From assembly GCF_048551375.1 (NCBI RefSeq), contig NZ_JBLYZJ010000001.1:186001-250000 (forward strand): a stretch of 64,000 bases of DNA, read 5' to 3'. The position numbers and the translations under genes are program-made. The notes under the pieces are model-generated. The model ran no database searches and was not told where the DNA came from. It saw only the letters and a program-made list of their open reading frames with translations. Positions 35,393 to 43,691 of the stretch are shown piece after piece; the first letter of the stretch is position 1; each line of letters starts with the position of its first letter. The stretch is from Faucicola sp048551375. GTDB taxonomy: Bacteria; Pseudomonadota; Gammaproteobacteria; Pseudomonadales; Moraxellaceae.

Positions 35393-35445
35393 CTTTGCCC
35401 TAGCTAACCCTAGCTAAATAGGCAGGGAAACATCCCAACAAGCAA

Positions 35446-35997
35446 TTATTTCTTTGGGGCAAATGGTTGCAACTCTGGGTTGATGTCATTTTTTGCCACG
35501 TTGTTAGCATAGTTACACAAGGTCGCCAATGCCACGCCCATAACGATATCCAAAATATTGGTATCATTATAGCCAACGTCTTTGATGGATTGTAATTCTT
35601 CGTCAGATACTTGACCACGCTTGTCAATCAACTGCATGGTGAATTGAGCAACCGCTTGATATTTGGCATTGTCTTCGATATCGGTGCGTTCACGCAAAGC
35701 GTTTAATACATTCTCAGGCATTTTTAGCTTTGTACCAACTTTGGTATGACCTGCGACACAGAAGTCACAGCCATTATGAGCAGCAGCAGTGATTTGCACG
35801 ACTTCGATTTCTTCAGCGGTTAAGCTATTACGACTGTTCATTTTACCGACTTCTTGGTACATCTCTAATGCTTGTGGTGAGTTAGCTAAAACACCAATCA
35901 AGTTAGGGATAAAGCCATTGGCTTTTTGTACCGCTTCGATACGTTCTTTGGCTTTTTCTGGGGCGGTTTCTACAGTATTAACGGTTAGACGTGCCAT
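35446..35997 (-). CDS. Carboxymuconolactone decarboxylase/AhpD-like peroxidase-family protein
   Basis: 183 residues, alpha-helical CMD/AhpD family. The redox signature is HNGCDFCVAGH with Cys77, Cys80 and His84, plus upstream Glu63 and Glu65 as proton relay, so AhpD-like disulfide chemistry is more likely than lactone decarboxylation. Partners such as AhpC are not adjacent. AAGGAAAAA precedes the ATG. The upstream region has two palindromes, one overlapping the probable -35, which indicates specific regulation, perhaps redox or aromatic-compound sensing. Confidence 0.9.
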   Translation of the reverse strand: MARLTVNTVETAPEKAKERIEAVQKANGFIPNLIGVLANSPQALEMYQEVGKMNSRNSLTAEEIEVVQITAAAHNGCDFCVAGHTKVGTKLKMPENVLNALRERTDIEDNAKYQAVAQFTMQLIDKRGQVSDEELQSIKDVGYNDTNILDIVMGVALATLCNYANNVAKNDINPELQPFAPKK

Positions 35998-36069
35998 GAT
36001 TTTTCCTTTTTATTGAGGTTTGAAACGATGTTTCTTACTATATTTATAATAGGTGTGCATTGATATTTT

Positions 36070-36098
36070 TTCCAGTAAATTGATATGAAATACTGGAA
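36070..36098. promoter_or_regulatory. Operator-like inverted repeat in the AhpD-like promoter
   Basis: TTCCAGTA-N13-TACTGGAA, 8-bp perfect arms, lies 73-101 bp upstream of the AhpD-like start. A minus-strand -10-like TATTATAAA lies about 20 bp downstream of it, so the repeat would cover the -35 region. The length and spacing suit a dimeric LysR- or AraC-type regulator; none is encoded next to it. Confidence 0.5.
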
Positions 36099-36117
36099 TA
36101 TATTAATTACAGCTCAT

Positions 36118-36135
36118 TTGGTTCAATTGAACCAA
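36118..36135. promoter_or_regulatory. Perfect 18-bp palindrome
   Basis: TTGGTTCAATTGAACCAA is fully self-complementary and lies about 120 bp upstream of the AhpD-like start, between it and the end of ygiQ. It may be a second regulator site or a short hairpin. No uridine run follows, so it is not a typical terminator. Confidence 0.45.
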
Positions 36136-36207
36136 GATGGCATTTTCATTGTATTTAACAGTTTTTAGGAATGACATAGCATTTTATCAAGCTTTGCTTT
36201 GAGAATA

Positions 36208-38637
36208 TCATTTGATTTTCCTCGGTGGCAAGCCTGTATGTTGGGTTTGGAAGTTGCCTTTTTTCGGTTGCTTATTAGCAGGCTTTTTACCAAAGCTACT
36301 TGGTGTGGGTTTTTTGCCAGACTTATTTTGATTGCCATTATCCGATTTATTACGTTTTACCGAGTCACTCGATTTTTCCCCATGCACCGAGCTGTTTTTC
36401 TTTCTCGCTGATTGATATAGGTCTTCGCCCTCCAGTTTTGGATTATATGGCGGTATCAAGCACTGACTACCATGACCAATTAAATCCTCACGCCCCAATG
36501 TCTTTAACGACTCACGTAGTAACGCCCAGTTCTTTGGGTCGTGGTAGCGTAGATAGGCTTTGTGCAGTTTTCGTTGTTTGCCCGATTTGACGATTTCGAC
36601 CGCCTCACTGTCACGGCTGACTTTATGCAATGGATTTTTGGCAGTATGGTACATGGTCGTGGCAGTCGCCATTGGGCTTGGATAAAAGGCTTGCACTTGG
36701 TCGGCTCGGAAGCCATTGCGTTTTAGCCAAATTGCCAAGTTCATCATGTCTTCATCTTTTGTACCAGGATGGGCGGCGATAAAGTAGGGAATCAGATATT
36801 GCTCTTTGCCTGCCTCACGGCTGAATTTGTCAAACATCTGTTTAAAAGCATCATACGTTCCCATACCCGGTTTCATCATTTTTGACAGTACATTTTGCTC
36901 AGAATGTTCTGGGGCGATTTTCAGATAACCGCCTACATGATGGGTCACCAGTTCTTTGACATATTCGGGGTCTTTCACCGCCAAATCATAGCGAAGTCCA
37001 GAGGCGATGAGGATTTTTTTCACGCCTTTGATGTCACGAGCCTTGCGGTACAGTTGGGTTAGGTGACTATGGTCGGTCAGTAGGTTGTCGCAGATATCAG
37101 GATACACGCAGGATGGTTTTCGGCAGTTTTTTTCAATCGCATCGTCTTTACAATGCAGGCGGTACATATTGGCAGTCGGGCCGCCCAAGTCGGATATCAC
37201 GCCTGTAAAGGCAGGTTCGGTGTCACGGATTTTTTGGATTTCGCCCAAGATAGATTCTTCCGAGCGGTTTTGGATAATGCGACCTTCGTGTTCGGTAATC
37301 GAGCAGAAAGTACAACCGCCAAAACAGCCTCGCATGATGTTTACCGACAGTTTAATCATGTCGTAGGCAGGGATTCTCGCACCGTTATAGCTTGGGTGGG
37401 GCAGGCGTGCGTAAGGCAGGTCAAATACAAAATCCATTTCTTCCATCGTCAGCGGAATTGGTGGCGGATTGAGCCAAACGTCAATGTCGCCATGCCGTTG
37501 CACCAAGGCACGAGCGTTATGCGGATTGGTTTCAAGGTGCAAAATGCGGTTAGCATGGGCGTATAGCACTGGGTCGGCTTTGACTTGCTCAAAGTCAGGC
37601 AGACGGATGACGGTTTTTTCTCGTGGTGGAAGTGGGCGTTTGTGTTTTAGGGCGGTTTTTGGCGAATCTTTTGTAAAGACTTCTTTTGTAGGTGATTCTT
37701 TGAAAGTCACCACTTGCACATCGTCATTAAGTTGTTCGGCATTGAGGATTTTATTTTCGACTTTATCAGCGACAAAGCCTTTATATTGATTTTCAAGCGA
37801 TTTTTCTTGCTCAATGGCACAATCACCCACATCTTCCATCATCACATACGGATTGATAATCGGGTCAACTCGCCCCACGGTATCGACATCGTTACTGGCG
37901 ACTTCTATCATGTCGCTTTGCCAAGATTTTTTGGTTTGGGTCGAAAGGTAGGCAGAGCCACGCACTTTGGCAAGTTGTTGTAGCGAATAGCCTTTGGCAA
38001 GCCCATGCACCACTTCGACAATCGCACGTTCGGCATTGCCATACAGCAAGATATCGGCACGGCTGTCCATTAAAATCGAACGGCGGACTTTATCCGACCA
38101 ATAATCATAGTGAGCAATTCGGCGAAGACTGCCCTCGATACCGCCCAAAATAATCGGCACGTCTGGATACGCCTCACGGCAACGCTGACAATACACGACA
38201 GACGCTCGGTCTGGGCGTTTGTCTGGGGCATTATCGGGCGAATACGCATCATCACTGCGAATGCGTCTGTCGGCGGTGTAGCGGTTAATCATACTGTCCA
38301 TGTTGCCTGCGGATACGCCCCAAGCAATCGTTGGTTTGCCGAGTGCCATAAAGGCATCTTTGCTCGTCCAGTCAGGCTGGGCGATGATGCCCACTCGAAA
38401 GCCTTGAGCCTCCAGCAACCGCCCAATAATCGCCATGCCAAAACTGGGGTGGTCAACGTAGGCATCGCCTGAGATGATGATGACATCGCACGCATCCCAG
38501 CCGAGTAAGTCCATTTCGGCTCGGCTCATCGGCAAAAATGGGGCAGGTTCAAAGCAACTTGCCCAGTATTTATCATAGTCAAAAAGGGCTTTTGTACCTT
38601 GTTTAAAGGCTTTTAGGGCGATGGTTTCGGCAGACAT
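36208..38637 (-). CDS. ygiQ: YgiQ family radical SAM protein
   Basis: 809-residue UPF0313/YgiQ protein. A cobalamin-binding-like N-domain is followed by a radical SAM core with the CxxxCxxC cluster in MRGCFGGCTFCSITEHEGRI (about 434) and the family-specific SCVYPDICDNLLTDHSHLTQLYRKA. The C-terminal 70 residues are Lys/Ser/Gly-rich and probably disordered (SGKKPTPSSFGKKPANKQPKKG). The reaction is unknown for the family. There are no partner genes; it is monocistronic. Confidence 0.93.
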   Translation of the reverse strand: MSAETIALKAFKQGTKALFDYDKYWASCFEPAPFLPMSRAEMDLLGWDACDVIIISGDAYVDHPSFGMAIIGRLLEAQGFRVGIIAQPDWTSKDAFMALGKPTIAWGVSAGNMDSMINRYTADRRIRSDDAYSPDNAPDKRPDRASVVYCQRCREAYPDVPIILGGIEGSLRRIAHYDYWSDKVRRSILMDSRADILLYGNAERAIVEVVHGLAKGYSLQQLAKVRGSAYLSTQTKKSWQSDMIEVASNDVDTVGRVDPIINPYVMMEDVGDCAIEQEKSLENQYKGFVADKVENKILNAEQLNDDVQVVTFKESPTKEVFTKDSPKTALKHKRPLPPREKTVIRLPDFEQVKADPVLYAHANRILHLETNPHNARALVQRHGDIDVWLNPPPIPLTMEEMDFVFDLPYARLPHPSYNGARIPAYDMIKLSVNIMRGCFGGCTFCSITEHEGRIIQNRSEESILGEIQKIRDTEPAFTGVISDLGGPTANMYRLHCKDDAIEKNCRKPSCVYPDICDNLLTDHSHLTQLYRKARDIKGVKKILIASGLRYDLAVKDPEYVKELVTHHVGGYLKIAPEHSEQNVLSKMMKPGMGTYDAFKQMFDKFSREAGKEQYLIPYFIAAHPGTKDEDMMNLAIWLKRNGFRADQVQAFYPSPMATATTMYHTAKNPLHKVSRDSEAVEIVKSGKQRKLHKAYLRYHDPKNWALLRESLKTLGREDLIGHGSQCLIPPYNPKLEGEDLYQSARKKNSSVHGEKSSDSVKRNKSDNGNQNKSGKKPTPSSFGKKPANKQPKKGNFQTQHTGLPPRKIK

Positions 38638-38801
38638 GGCAATTTTTTACGGTAAAATGAAGATGGCTCATTTTATCATGAATTGGATTTAATGGGGGTT
38701 GAAACCGTGTAATCTTGATAAAAATAGTCAAGTTTAAAATTGATTTGTAAAATTTACTGGGTTTATTTATAGTGTGTTTAAGTTTATAAAAGGAAATTGT
38801 T

Positions 38802-38852
38802 ATGGCGACTATTACTATTCAAGCCTCAGAAACGCCTTTATATATCCATTAA
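38802..38852 (+). CDS. Possible 16-codon leader ORF
   Basis: MATITIQASETPLYIH, ending in TAA, with AAAAGGAAA 6 nt upstream, which is a better ribosome-binding site than that of the ThrE-like gene starting 35 bp later. It could be a leader peptide or the start of a decayed gene. It is too short to assess from sequence alone. Confidence 0.25.
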   Translation: MATITIQASETPLYIH

Positions 38853-38887
38853 TTCAAATTGAATCCCCAAAATTCTAACTTACCATA

Positions 38888-39763
38888 ATGACCACATACG
38901 CTGATGCACTCGACCCGCTAGACCCTTTGACCCCACCCAGAGTCGAACCCCCATCCGACCGCCCCAAACGGCGTTTGCCCTACATGGCATACGAAAGCCA
39001 ACAGCAAATTACACGGCTATGCGTGCGGTGTGGCTTGCTACTTATGCAATATGGAGCAGAATCCGCCACCGTTGTCGATTTATGTAAACGCTTAGGGCTA
39101 GCACTGGGGGCATCGAGTGTCGAATGTAGCTTGGCATTTAATGGCATCACCATCACCACCATCTATAGCGACCGCTGTATCACCACGCTTCGAGCCTCGA
39201 CCACCCATGTCATTAACGTCAATATTATCATCCAAATCCAACGTATCGTGCTAGATTTAGAACAAATGCCTGTCACCAGTACGCTTGAACACGCCATTGA
39301 GCGGTTTGATAGCCTAGACCGCCGTACCTACCCATTTTGGCTCGTGGCGGTGATGGTGGGCGTGTCGTGTGCTTGCTTTGCCCATCTCGCAGGCGGTGAT
39401 TTGGCAATCGTGGGCATGACCTTTGTGTCAGCCATGATTGGGCAGTTGGTGCGACATTATTTGGTGGCTCAACATTTCAATACCTTTGTAGTGGCAGGGA
39501 TGACGGCATTTTGTTGTTCGATGCTCAGTAGTTTTGCATTGCTTGGGCATTTTGGTAATGACCCTCATATCGCCATCGCTTCGAGTATTTTGCTACTTGT
39601 GCCGAGTTTTCCGTTGATTAATTCATTATCGGATATGCTCAAAGGCTATATGAATATCGGTATTGGTCGCTTTATGTTTGTGATTTTATTGACGTTATCC
39701 GCAGGGATGGGGATTAGTTTGGCATTGTTTTTATTTAACATTGACCAATGGGGGATTGCATAA
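38888..39763 (+). CDS. Threonine/serine exporter ThrE, N-terminal half (DUF1212)
   Basis: 291 residues. A cytoplasmic catalytic-like domain (about 30-145: ITRLCVRCGLLLMQYGAESATVVDLCKRLG, with SVECSLAFNGITIT) resembles the amidohydrolase-like N-domain of ThrE. Five transmembrane helices follow (WLVAVMVGVSCACFA onward). In Corynebacterium ThrE is one long protein; in many Proteobacteria it is split as here. The next gene starts within its stop codon (TAATG), so the two are translationally coupled. Export of threonine or serine is inferred from the family. Confidence 0.85.
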   Translation: MTTYADALDPLDPLTPPRVEPPSDRPKRRLPYMAYESQQQITRLCVRCGLLLMQYGAESATVVDLCKRLGLALGASSVECSLAFNGITITTIYSDRCITTLRASTTHVINVNIIIQIQRIVLDLEQMPVTSTLEHAIERFDSLDRRTYPFWLVAVMVGVSCACFAHLAGGDLAIVGMTFVSAMIGQLVRHYLVAQHFNTFVVAGMTAFCCSMLSSFALLGHFGNDPHIAIASSILLLVPSFPLINSLSDMLKGYMNIGIGRFMFVILLTLSAGMGISLALFLFNIDQWGIA

Positions 39764-40233
39764 TGCTCGGACAAATGCTGATAAACTGGTTTGAAGCGAT
39801 ATTTTTTGCGTCCATTATGACATTGGGGTGGAGCTTGATGGTGAATGTGCCAAGGGTGCATTTGTGGAAATGTGTGCTGATGACGGTGCTGGGCTTTGGC
39901 TTACGCAATGTGCTGTTAGCGGTGGGAACGAACTTGACTTTTGCGACTTTTATTTCGGCAACAGTGACGGCATTTTTGGCAATCTATTTGGCAAAACGCT
40001 ATTTGATTACCCCAAAAACCGTGCTTGTGCCTGCACTATTGTGTATGATGCCCGGTGTGCCTGCGTATAAGGCAATGCTGACGTTTGTGCAGTTAGGCTT
40101 TCAAGGCTATCATCCTGTGTTATTTGCCCAAATGATGAATTATGCCCTTGAAGCCTTGTTTGTTACGTCTGCGTTGGTATTTGGGCTGTCATTGCCTGCG
40201 ACTATTTTTTATCGTAAACAGCCCATTGTTTAG
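39763..40233 (+). CDS. Threonine/serine exporter ThrE, C-terminal half (DUF3815)
   Basis: 156 residues, four to five transmembrane helices, with the segment PALLCMMPGVPAYKAM typical of the ThrE second half, where MxPGxPxY is conserved. The start at 39763 overlaps the upstream stop (TAATG) and has GGGGG some 9 nt before it. It completes the exporter with the gene before it. It is convergent with the DegV gene 25 bp later. Confidence 0.85.
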   Translation: MLGQMLINWFEAIFFASIMTLGWSLMVNVPRVHLWKCVLMTVLGFGLRNVLLAVGTNLTFATFISATVTAFLAIYLAKRYLITPKTVLVPALLCMMPGVPAYKAMLTFVQLGFQGYHPVLFAQMMNYALEALFVTSALVFGLSLPATIFYRKQPIV

Positions 40234-40258
40234 TTTCATAAAATTTTAAATAAAGTGT

Positions 40259-41107
40259 TTATATAATACCAATGCCAACACCACGATATCCAACAATGGC
40301 TATGGACACGGTAGAAATTGGCATGACAGGTAAATCATCAATCCCCCGTTGGGCAAAATAATCTTGCATATAGTACAAATGCGGATTGTCTGTTTGTGTG
40401 GGACTGAGCAAGAAAATCGAGGCATTCGGACGTAAAAGGTACTGTTCATGGACATGTTGGCACATGGTTTCCAGTGCTTTTTCAATAGAGCGTACTTTTG
40501 CAAAAGGTATAATTTCACCTAAGTTATTGGTTTGTAAAATCGGTTTGATATCAAAAAGATTACCAATAAATCCTGCTGGGGCAGAAATGCGTTTGGTACG
40601 TACCAAATTGCGTAAATCATCCAGTGCAAACATGGTAATTTGCCCTTCACGCAACGTATTGAGGTGCTGAATAATAGCAGAAATCGGTTGGTTATTCTGA
40701 AGCATTTTGGCGGCCGCAAGCCCTAATACTGCCTCACCATAAGCTGTGGTACGTGTATCAAATACGTGAATCTTCAGTCGACTACTAAAAAAATCTTTAA
40801 GATTTTCAACACGTTGATAAGTAAGGCTTAACTTTGATGATAAGCATAACACCAATACTTCATCAATCCCCTCTTTGATTAAGTCGTAGAAAAAGTCGAT
40901 TAGTTCTTCTTCGCTTGGTGGTGCAGAAGTTGGCATAATTTGGGGGTTGTTTTGCATTAAATTCGCCATCATCGCTGGATTGATGTTGTCACCATCCCAA
41001 TATTGCTGATTACCAAACCCTACGTGCATACGTAGTATACGAACATTATAGGGTTTGTTTAAATAATCTAAACAGGCAGTTGAGGTGCAAACGAGCATAC
41101 GAGGCAT
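40259..41107 (-). CDS. DegV family protein
   Basis: 282 residues. DegV proteins bind fatty acids and act as FakB-type carriers in Firmicutes; their role in Proteobacteria is unclear. Visible family features are an N-terminal strand, PTSAPPSEEELIDFFYDLIKEGIDEVLVLCLSSKLSLTYQ, where TSxPS and the SSxLSGTY-like loop bind the lipid head group, and VFDTRTTAYGEAVLGLAAAKM. The ATG at 41107 is chosen because GGAAG lies 7 nt upstream, over a TTG at 41122. No FakA kinase gene is seen. Confidence 0.88.
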   Translation of the reverse strand: MPRMLVCTSTACLDYLNKPYNVRILRMHVGFGNQQYWDGDNINPAMMANLMQNNPQIMPTSAPPSEEELIDFFYDLIKEGIDEVLVLCLSSKLSLTYQRVENLKDFFSSRLKIHVFDTRTTAYGEAVLGLAAAKMLQNNQPISAIIQHLNTLREGQITMFALDDLRNLVRTKRISAPAGFIGNLFDIKPILQTNNLGEIIPFAKVRSIEKALETMCQHVHEQYLLRPNASIFLLSPTQTDNPHLYYMQDYFAQRGIDDLPVMPISTVSIAIVGYRGVGIGII

Positions 41108-41274
41108 AAAATAGACTTCCAATTGTCAATATTTTGATAAAATTATAGTGTTTTTAAGGGGTTAATAATTTTTTAAAAACAAAAATGTAGCAAAATAATA
41201 AGTCAAAAAAATGACAAGTGAAAGGTCAAAACAAGACTGGACGGTCATATTTTGATGATGAATGTTAGAAAGGT

Positions 41275-41739
41275 TTATAGGCTAATTTTTGTCCCGACTT
41301 TTGCAAAATTCATCACAAACTGGCTTTTAAAGCGTCTGACGTTGTTTTCATAGGTCAAATGGTCACGTGTAAACTGATGATAATCCGACATATTTTTGCT
41401 ATGTACCAACAATAAAAAATCAAAATCTCCCGAAATTTCATAGCAACTCATCACATTTGGCAAGCGATTCATCAAGCGTTCAAAGCCGTCCTGCATACTG
41501 TTGTTTTGCTTTTCCATTTCAATCAACACAAAAGCAGTCAAATCATAGCCCAGTTGTTTGGGGTTTACAATAGCCACTTGTTTGGTAATTACCCCACTAT
41601 CCATGAGGTATTGGATACGGCGTTGACAAGTGGCAACTGAGGCGTGGACTTGTTCGGCAATGTTTTTGAGGGGTAGTGTGGCATCTTCTTGAAGGATATT
41701 TAAAATACGTTTATCAATGTCATCAATTTCGTGTTGCAT
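41275..41739 (-). CDS. Lrp/AsnC family transcriptional regulator
   Basis: 154 residues from ATG 41739 (MQHEIDDIDKRIL). The N-terminal helix-turn-helix runs LKNIAEQVHASVATCQRRIQYLMDSGVI. The C-terminal RAM (ligand-binding) domain spans about 70-150 (DLTAFVLIEMEKQ onward, ending near RFKSQFVMNFAKV). It is divergent from a RarD-like transporter gene, and the intergenic region has two identical TTTATCATAAA sites exactly 30 bp apart. This regulator probably controls the transporter in response to an amino acid; the ligand is unknown. Confidence 0.93.
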   Translation of the reverse strand: MQHEIDDIDKRILNILQEDATLPLKNIAEQVHASVATCQRRIQYLMDSGVITKQVAIVNPKQLGYDLTAFVLIEMEKQNNSMQDGFERLMNRLPNVMSCYEISGDFDFLLLVHSKNMSDYHQFTRDHLTYENNVRRFKSQFVMNFAKVGTKISL

Positions 41740-41802
41740 GATGGGTAGCTCTTGGTTGATTTTTGCAAAAAAAGTTATTTTAAAAAGCATATAACTGCTT
41801 AA

Positions 41803-41843
41803 TTTATCATAAATTTATAAAAATTGAAATAATTTATCATAAA
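41803..41843. promoter_or_regulatory. Two phased Lrp-type operator candidates
   Basis: The 11-bp palindrome TTTATCATAAA occurs at 41803-41813 and again at 41833-41843, with an identical 14-bp context AATTTATCATAAAT. The 30-bp period is close to three helical turns, so both sites face the same side of DNA, as expected for an Lrp octamer. The second site ends 8 bp before a -10-like TATACT (41851-41856), covering the -35 region of the RarD-like gene. Confidence 0.6.
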
Positions 41844-41903
41844 TCTTGCTTATACTAATTGCCAATAAATCACTAACTATTGCATCAATTATTGGGCAAC
41901 GCC

Positions 41904-42878
41904 ATGACCACGACTCAACAACTTTCCCCCAAAGCCTTATCATCCAATCACTCTGCAATTAGACTTAATGTCGGATTTGGCATTGGATTGGCAGTCTTAT
42001 CTAACGTGCTGTTTGGTGTGCTATATTTGTATAGTCACTGGCTCACGCCTTTGACAGGCACGCAGGTGTTTTTGTGGCGAATGTTAGCAATGTGGTTTGG
42101 TCTATGTTTAATTATGCTGATGACAGGTGGTTTTGCTAAGTTAAAACAATTTTTTGCCAGTTTACCCACGCTGTCACAAAAACTGTGGCTGTTGCTACCC
42201 ACGCCAATTTTAGCCAGTCAGCTTTGGTTATTTATGTGGGCACCTGTCAATGGACAAGCGGTGAATGTGGCGATTGGCTATTTTTTATTTCCATTGATGA
42301 TGGTGTTGGCAGGGTGTGTGGTGTTTGGTGAGCGACTCAACCGCCTCAAAACACTGGCGATAGGGCTGGCAGGATTGGGGGTGATGTTGCAGATTTGGCT
42401 TGCAGGGTCGCTATCATGGGCGACAGCGTGGGTGTGTTTGACCTATCCGACATATTATGTGATTCGGCGGTGGCAAGGTATACCTGCCTTGTTGGGGCTG
42501 TTTGTGGATTTATCCATTATTGCACCGATTGCCTTGGTGGTGCTGATACTACAGGGTAACTCGATGGCAGTGGTGACAGGGTCGTGGGTGATGATAGGGC
42601 TGGTGGTCGGGTTGGGGGTAATCAGTGCAGTGGCATTGCAAAGTAATATGCAAGCGAGCAACCTATTGCCCGTCAATGTGTTTGGGATGTTAAGTTATCT
42701 TGAGCCTGCCTTGCTGTTTATGTTATCACTACTGGTACTGCATGAAGTGGTGACAACCGAGAAACTATTAAGCTTTGGCTTGATATGGGTGGGCGTGGCA
42801 GTGATGGTGGTGGAAGCGGTTTATAGCAAATCCGATATGGCAGTGAAGACCACTTGCCCTAAACTTATTGAAGGGTAG
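41904..42878 (+). CDS. EamA/RarD-family transporter
   Basis: 324 residues from ATG 41904, with about ten transmembrane helices of the drug/metabolite transporter superfamily. The N-terminus (LAVLSNVLFGVLYLYSHWLTPLTGTQVFLWRML) and the later LLPTPILASQLWLFMWAPVNG strongly resemble RarD. A TTG at 41880 would extend it, but aligns less well. Divergent from the lrp-type gene, which probably regulates it. Substrate unknown; amino-acid export would fit the Lrp pairing. Confidence 0.88.
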   Translation: MTTTQQLSPKALSSNHSAIRLNVGFGIGLAVLSNVLFGVLYLYSHWLTPLTGTQVFLWRMLAMWFGLCLIMLMTGGFAKLKQFFASLPTLSQKLWLLLPTPILASQLWLFMWAPVNGQAVNVAIGYFLFPLMMVLAGCVVFGERLNRLKTLAIGLAGLGVMLQIWLAGSLSWATAWVCLTYPTYYVIRRWQGIPALLGLFVDLSIIAPIALVVLILQGNSMAVVTGSWVMIGLVVGLGVISAVALQSNMQASNLLPVNVFGMLSYLEPALLFMLSLLVLHEVVTTEKLLSFGLIWVGVAVMVVEAVYSKSDMAVKTTCPKLIEG

Positions 42879-42921
42879 TGGTTTTTATATGGTCGTTTAA
42901 ACTAGAGATAATACAGTTTTG

Positions 42922-42943
42922 TAGGGGCGTATTGAATACGCCC
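42922..42943. repeat. TAGGGGC-type hairpin between convergent genes
   Basis: TAGGGGCGTATTGAATACGCCC, one hairpin of the dispersed family, lies in the gap between the RarD-like gene and the convergent tag gene. It could end transcription from either side. Confidence 0.75.
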
Positions 42944-42968
42944 AAAATTTTAAAGTCTTATTTTTGAT

Positions 42969-43547
42969 TTAACTCACTATAATTTTAGGACTTCCACCAA
43001 AATCACAATCTACCACATGGTCATTGACCATCCCCACAGCCTGCATAAAGGCATAGCAAATGGTCGAGCCAACAAATTTAAATCCGTCTTTTTTCAGCCG
43101 TTTTGACATTTTATCCGAGGCTTCGGTTTTGCTTGGGATATCGGCTAAATTTTGCGGACGATTAAGCAACGGCTGTTTTGTACCTGTCGGTGACATCGAC
43201 CAAATATAGTCGTGAAAGGGTTGCGTTTCTACAATTTTTAGATACGCTTTGGCATTAGTGATAATGGCTTCGATTTTACCACGATGACGGATAATCCCTG
43301 CGTCTTGCATCAGTTCGTCAACTTTATCTTGGTCAAAATCAGCGATTTTTACAGGGTTAAAATCAGCAAACACTTGGTAGTAATGCTCACGTTTTTTTAG
43401 CACGGTTATCCAGCTTAATCCTGCTTGCATACCCTCAAGGCACAGCATGGCAAATAGGTAGCGGTCGTCAAAATTGGGCTTGCCCCATTCATTGTCGTGG
43501 TAGTCTTGATACAGTGGGCTATCGCCACACCATGTACAGCGGTTCAT
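42969..43547 (-). CDS. tag: DNA-3-methyladenine glycosylase I
   Basis: Excises 3-methyladenine from alkylated DNA. 192 residues. MNRCTWCGDSPLYQDYHDNEWG at the N-terminus carries the first zinc-binding residues (Cys4, His17), and GSTICYAFMQAVGMVNDHVVDC near the C-terminus supplies the other Zn ligands (His, Cys). LFAMLCLEGMQAGLSWITVLKKRE is the family core. All zinc ligands seem present. It is monocistronic, with AAGGAAAG before the ATG. Confidence 0.95.
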   Translation of the reverse strand: MNRCTWCGDSPLYQDYHDNEWGKPNFDDRYLFAMLCLEGMQAGLSWITVLKKREHYYQVFADFNPVKIADFDQDKVDELMQDAGIIRHRGKIEAIITNAKAYLKIVETQPFHDYIWSMSPTGTKQPLLNRPQNLADIPSKTEASDKMSKRLKKDGFKFVGSTICYAFMQAVGMVNDHVVDCDFGGSPKIIVS

Positions 43548-43601
43548 GGGCTTTCCTTTTTGGCAAAAACAATTTAGTAGATTAGCAGAAAATAGCTTGG
43601 C

Positions 43602-43631
43602 AAAAAAATAACGCTGACCGAAGCCAGCGTT
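43602..43631 (-). terminator. Rho-independent terminator of the MHS symporter gene
   Basis: On the minus strand AACGCTG-N8-CAGCGTT forms a stem with a GCTTCGGT loop region and is followed by ATTTTTTT. It lies about 60 bp after the MFS stop and just before tag. The stem and T-tract make it the clearest terminator in the window. Confidence 0.85.
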
Positions 43632-43691
43632 AGCATTGTAAAGTTTTTGTTAGCATTCGCCTATATTGACATGAATATGCTACACAATCAA

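Noticed and set aside
36118..36135. tRNA T-loop reading of GGTTCAA within the palindrome
   Set aside because: The motif is part of a perfect 18-bp dyad and no acceptor or anticodon stem can be formed around it.
38888..40233. Frameshift splitting one ThrE gene
   Set aside because: The TAATG overlap with a start codon and G-rich upstream bases fits normal coupling; ThrE is encoded as two proteins in many Proteobacteria.
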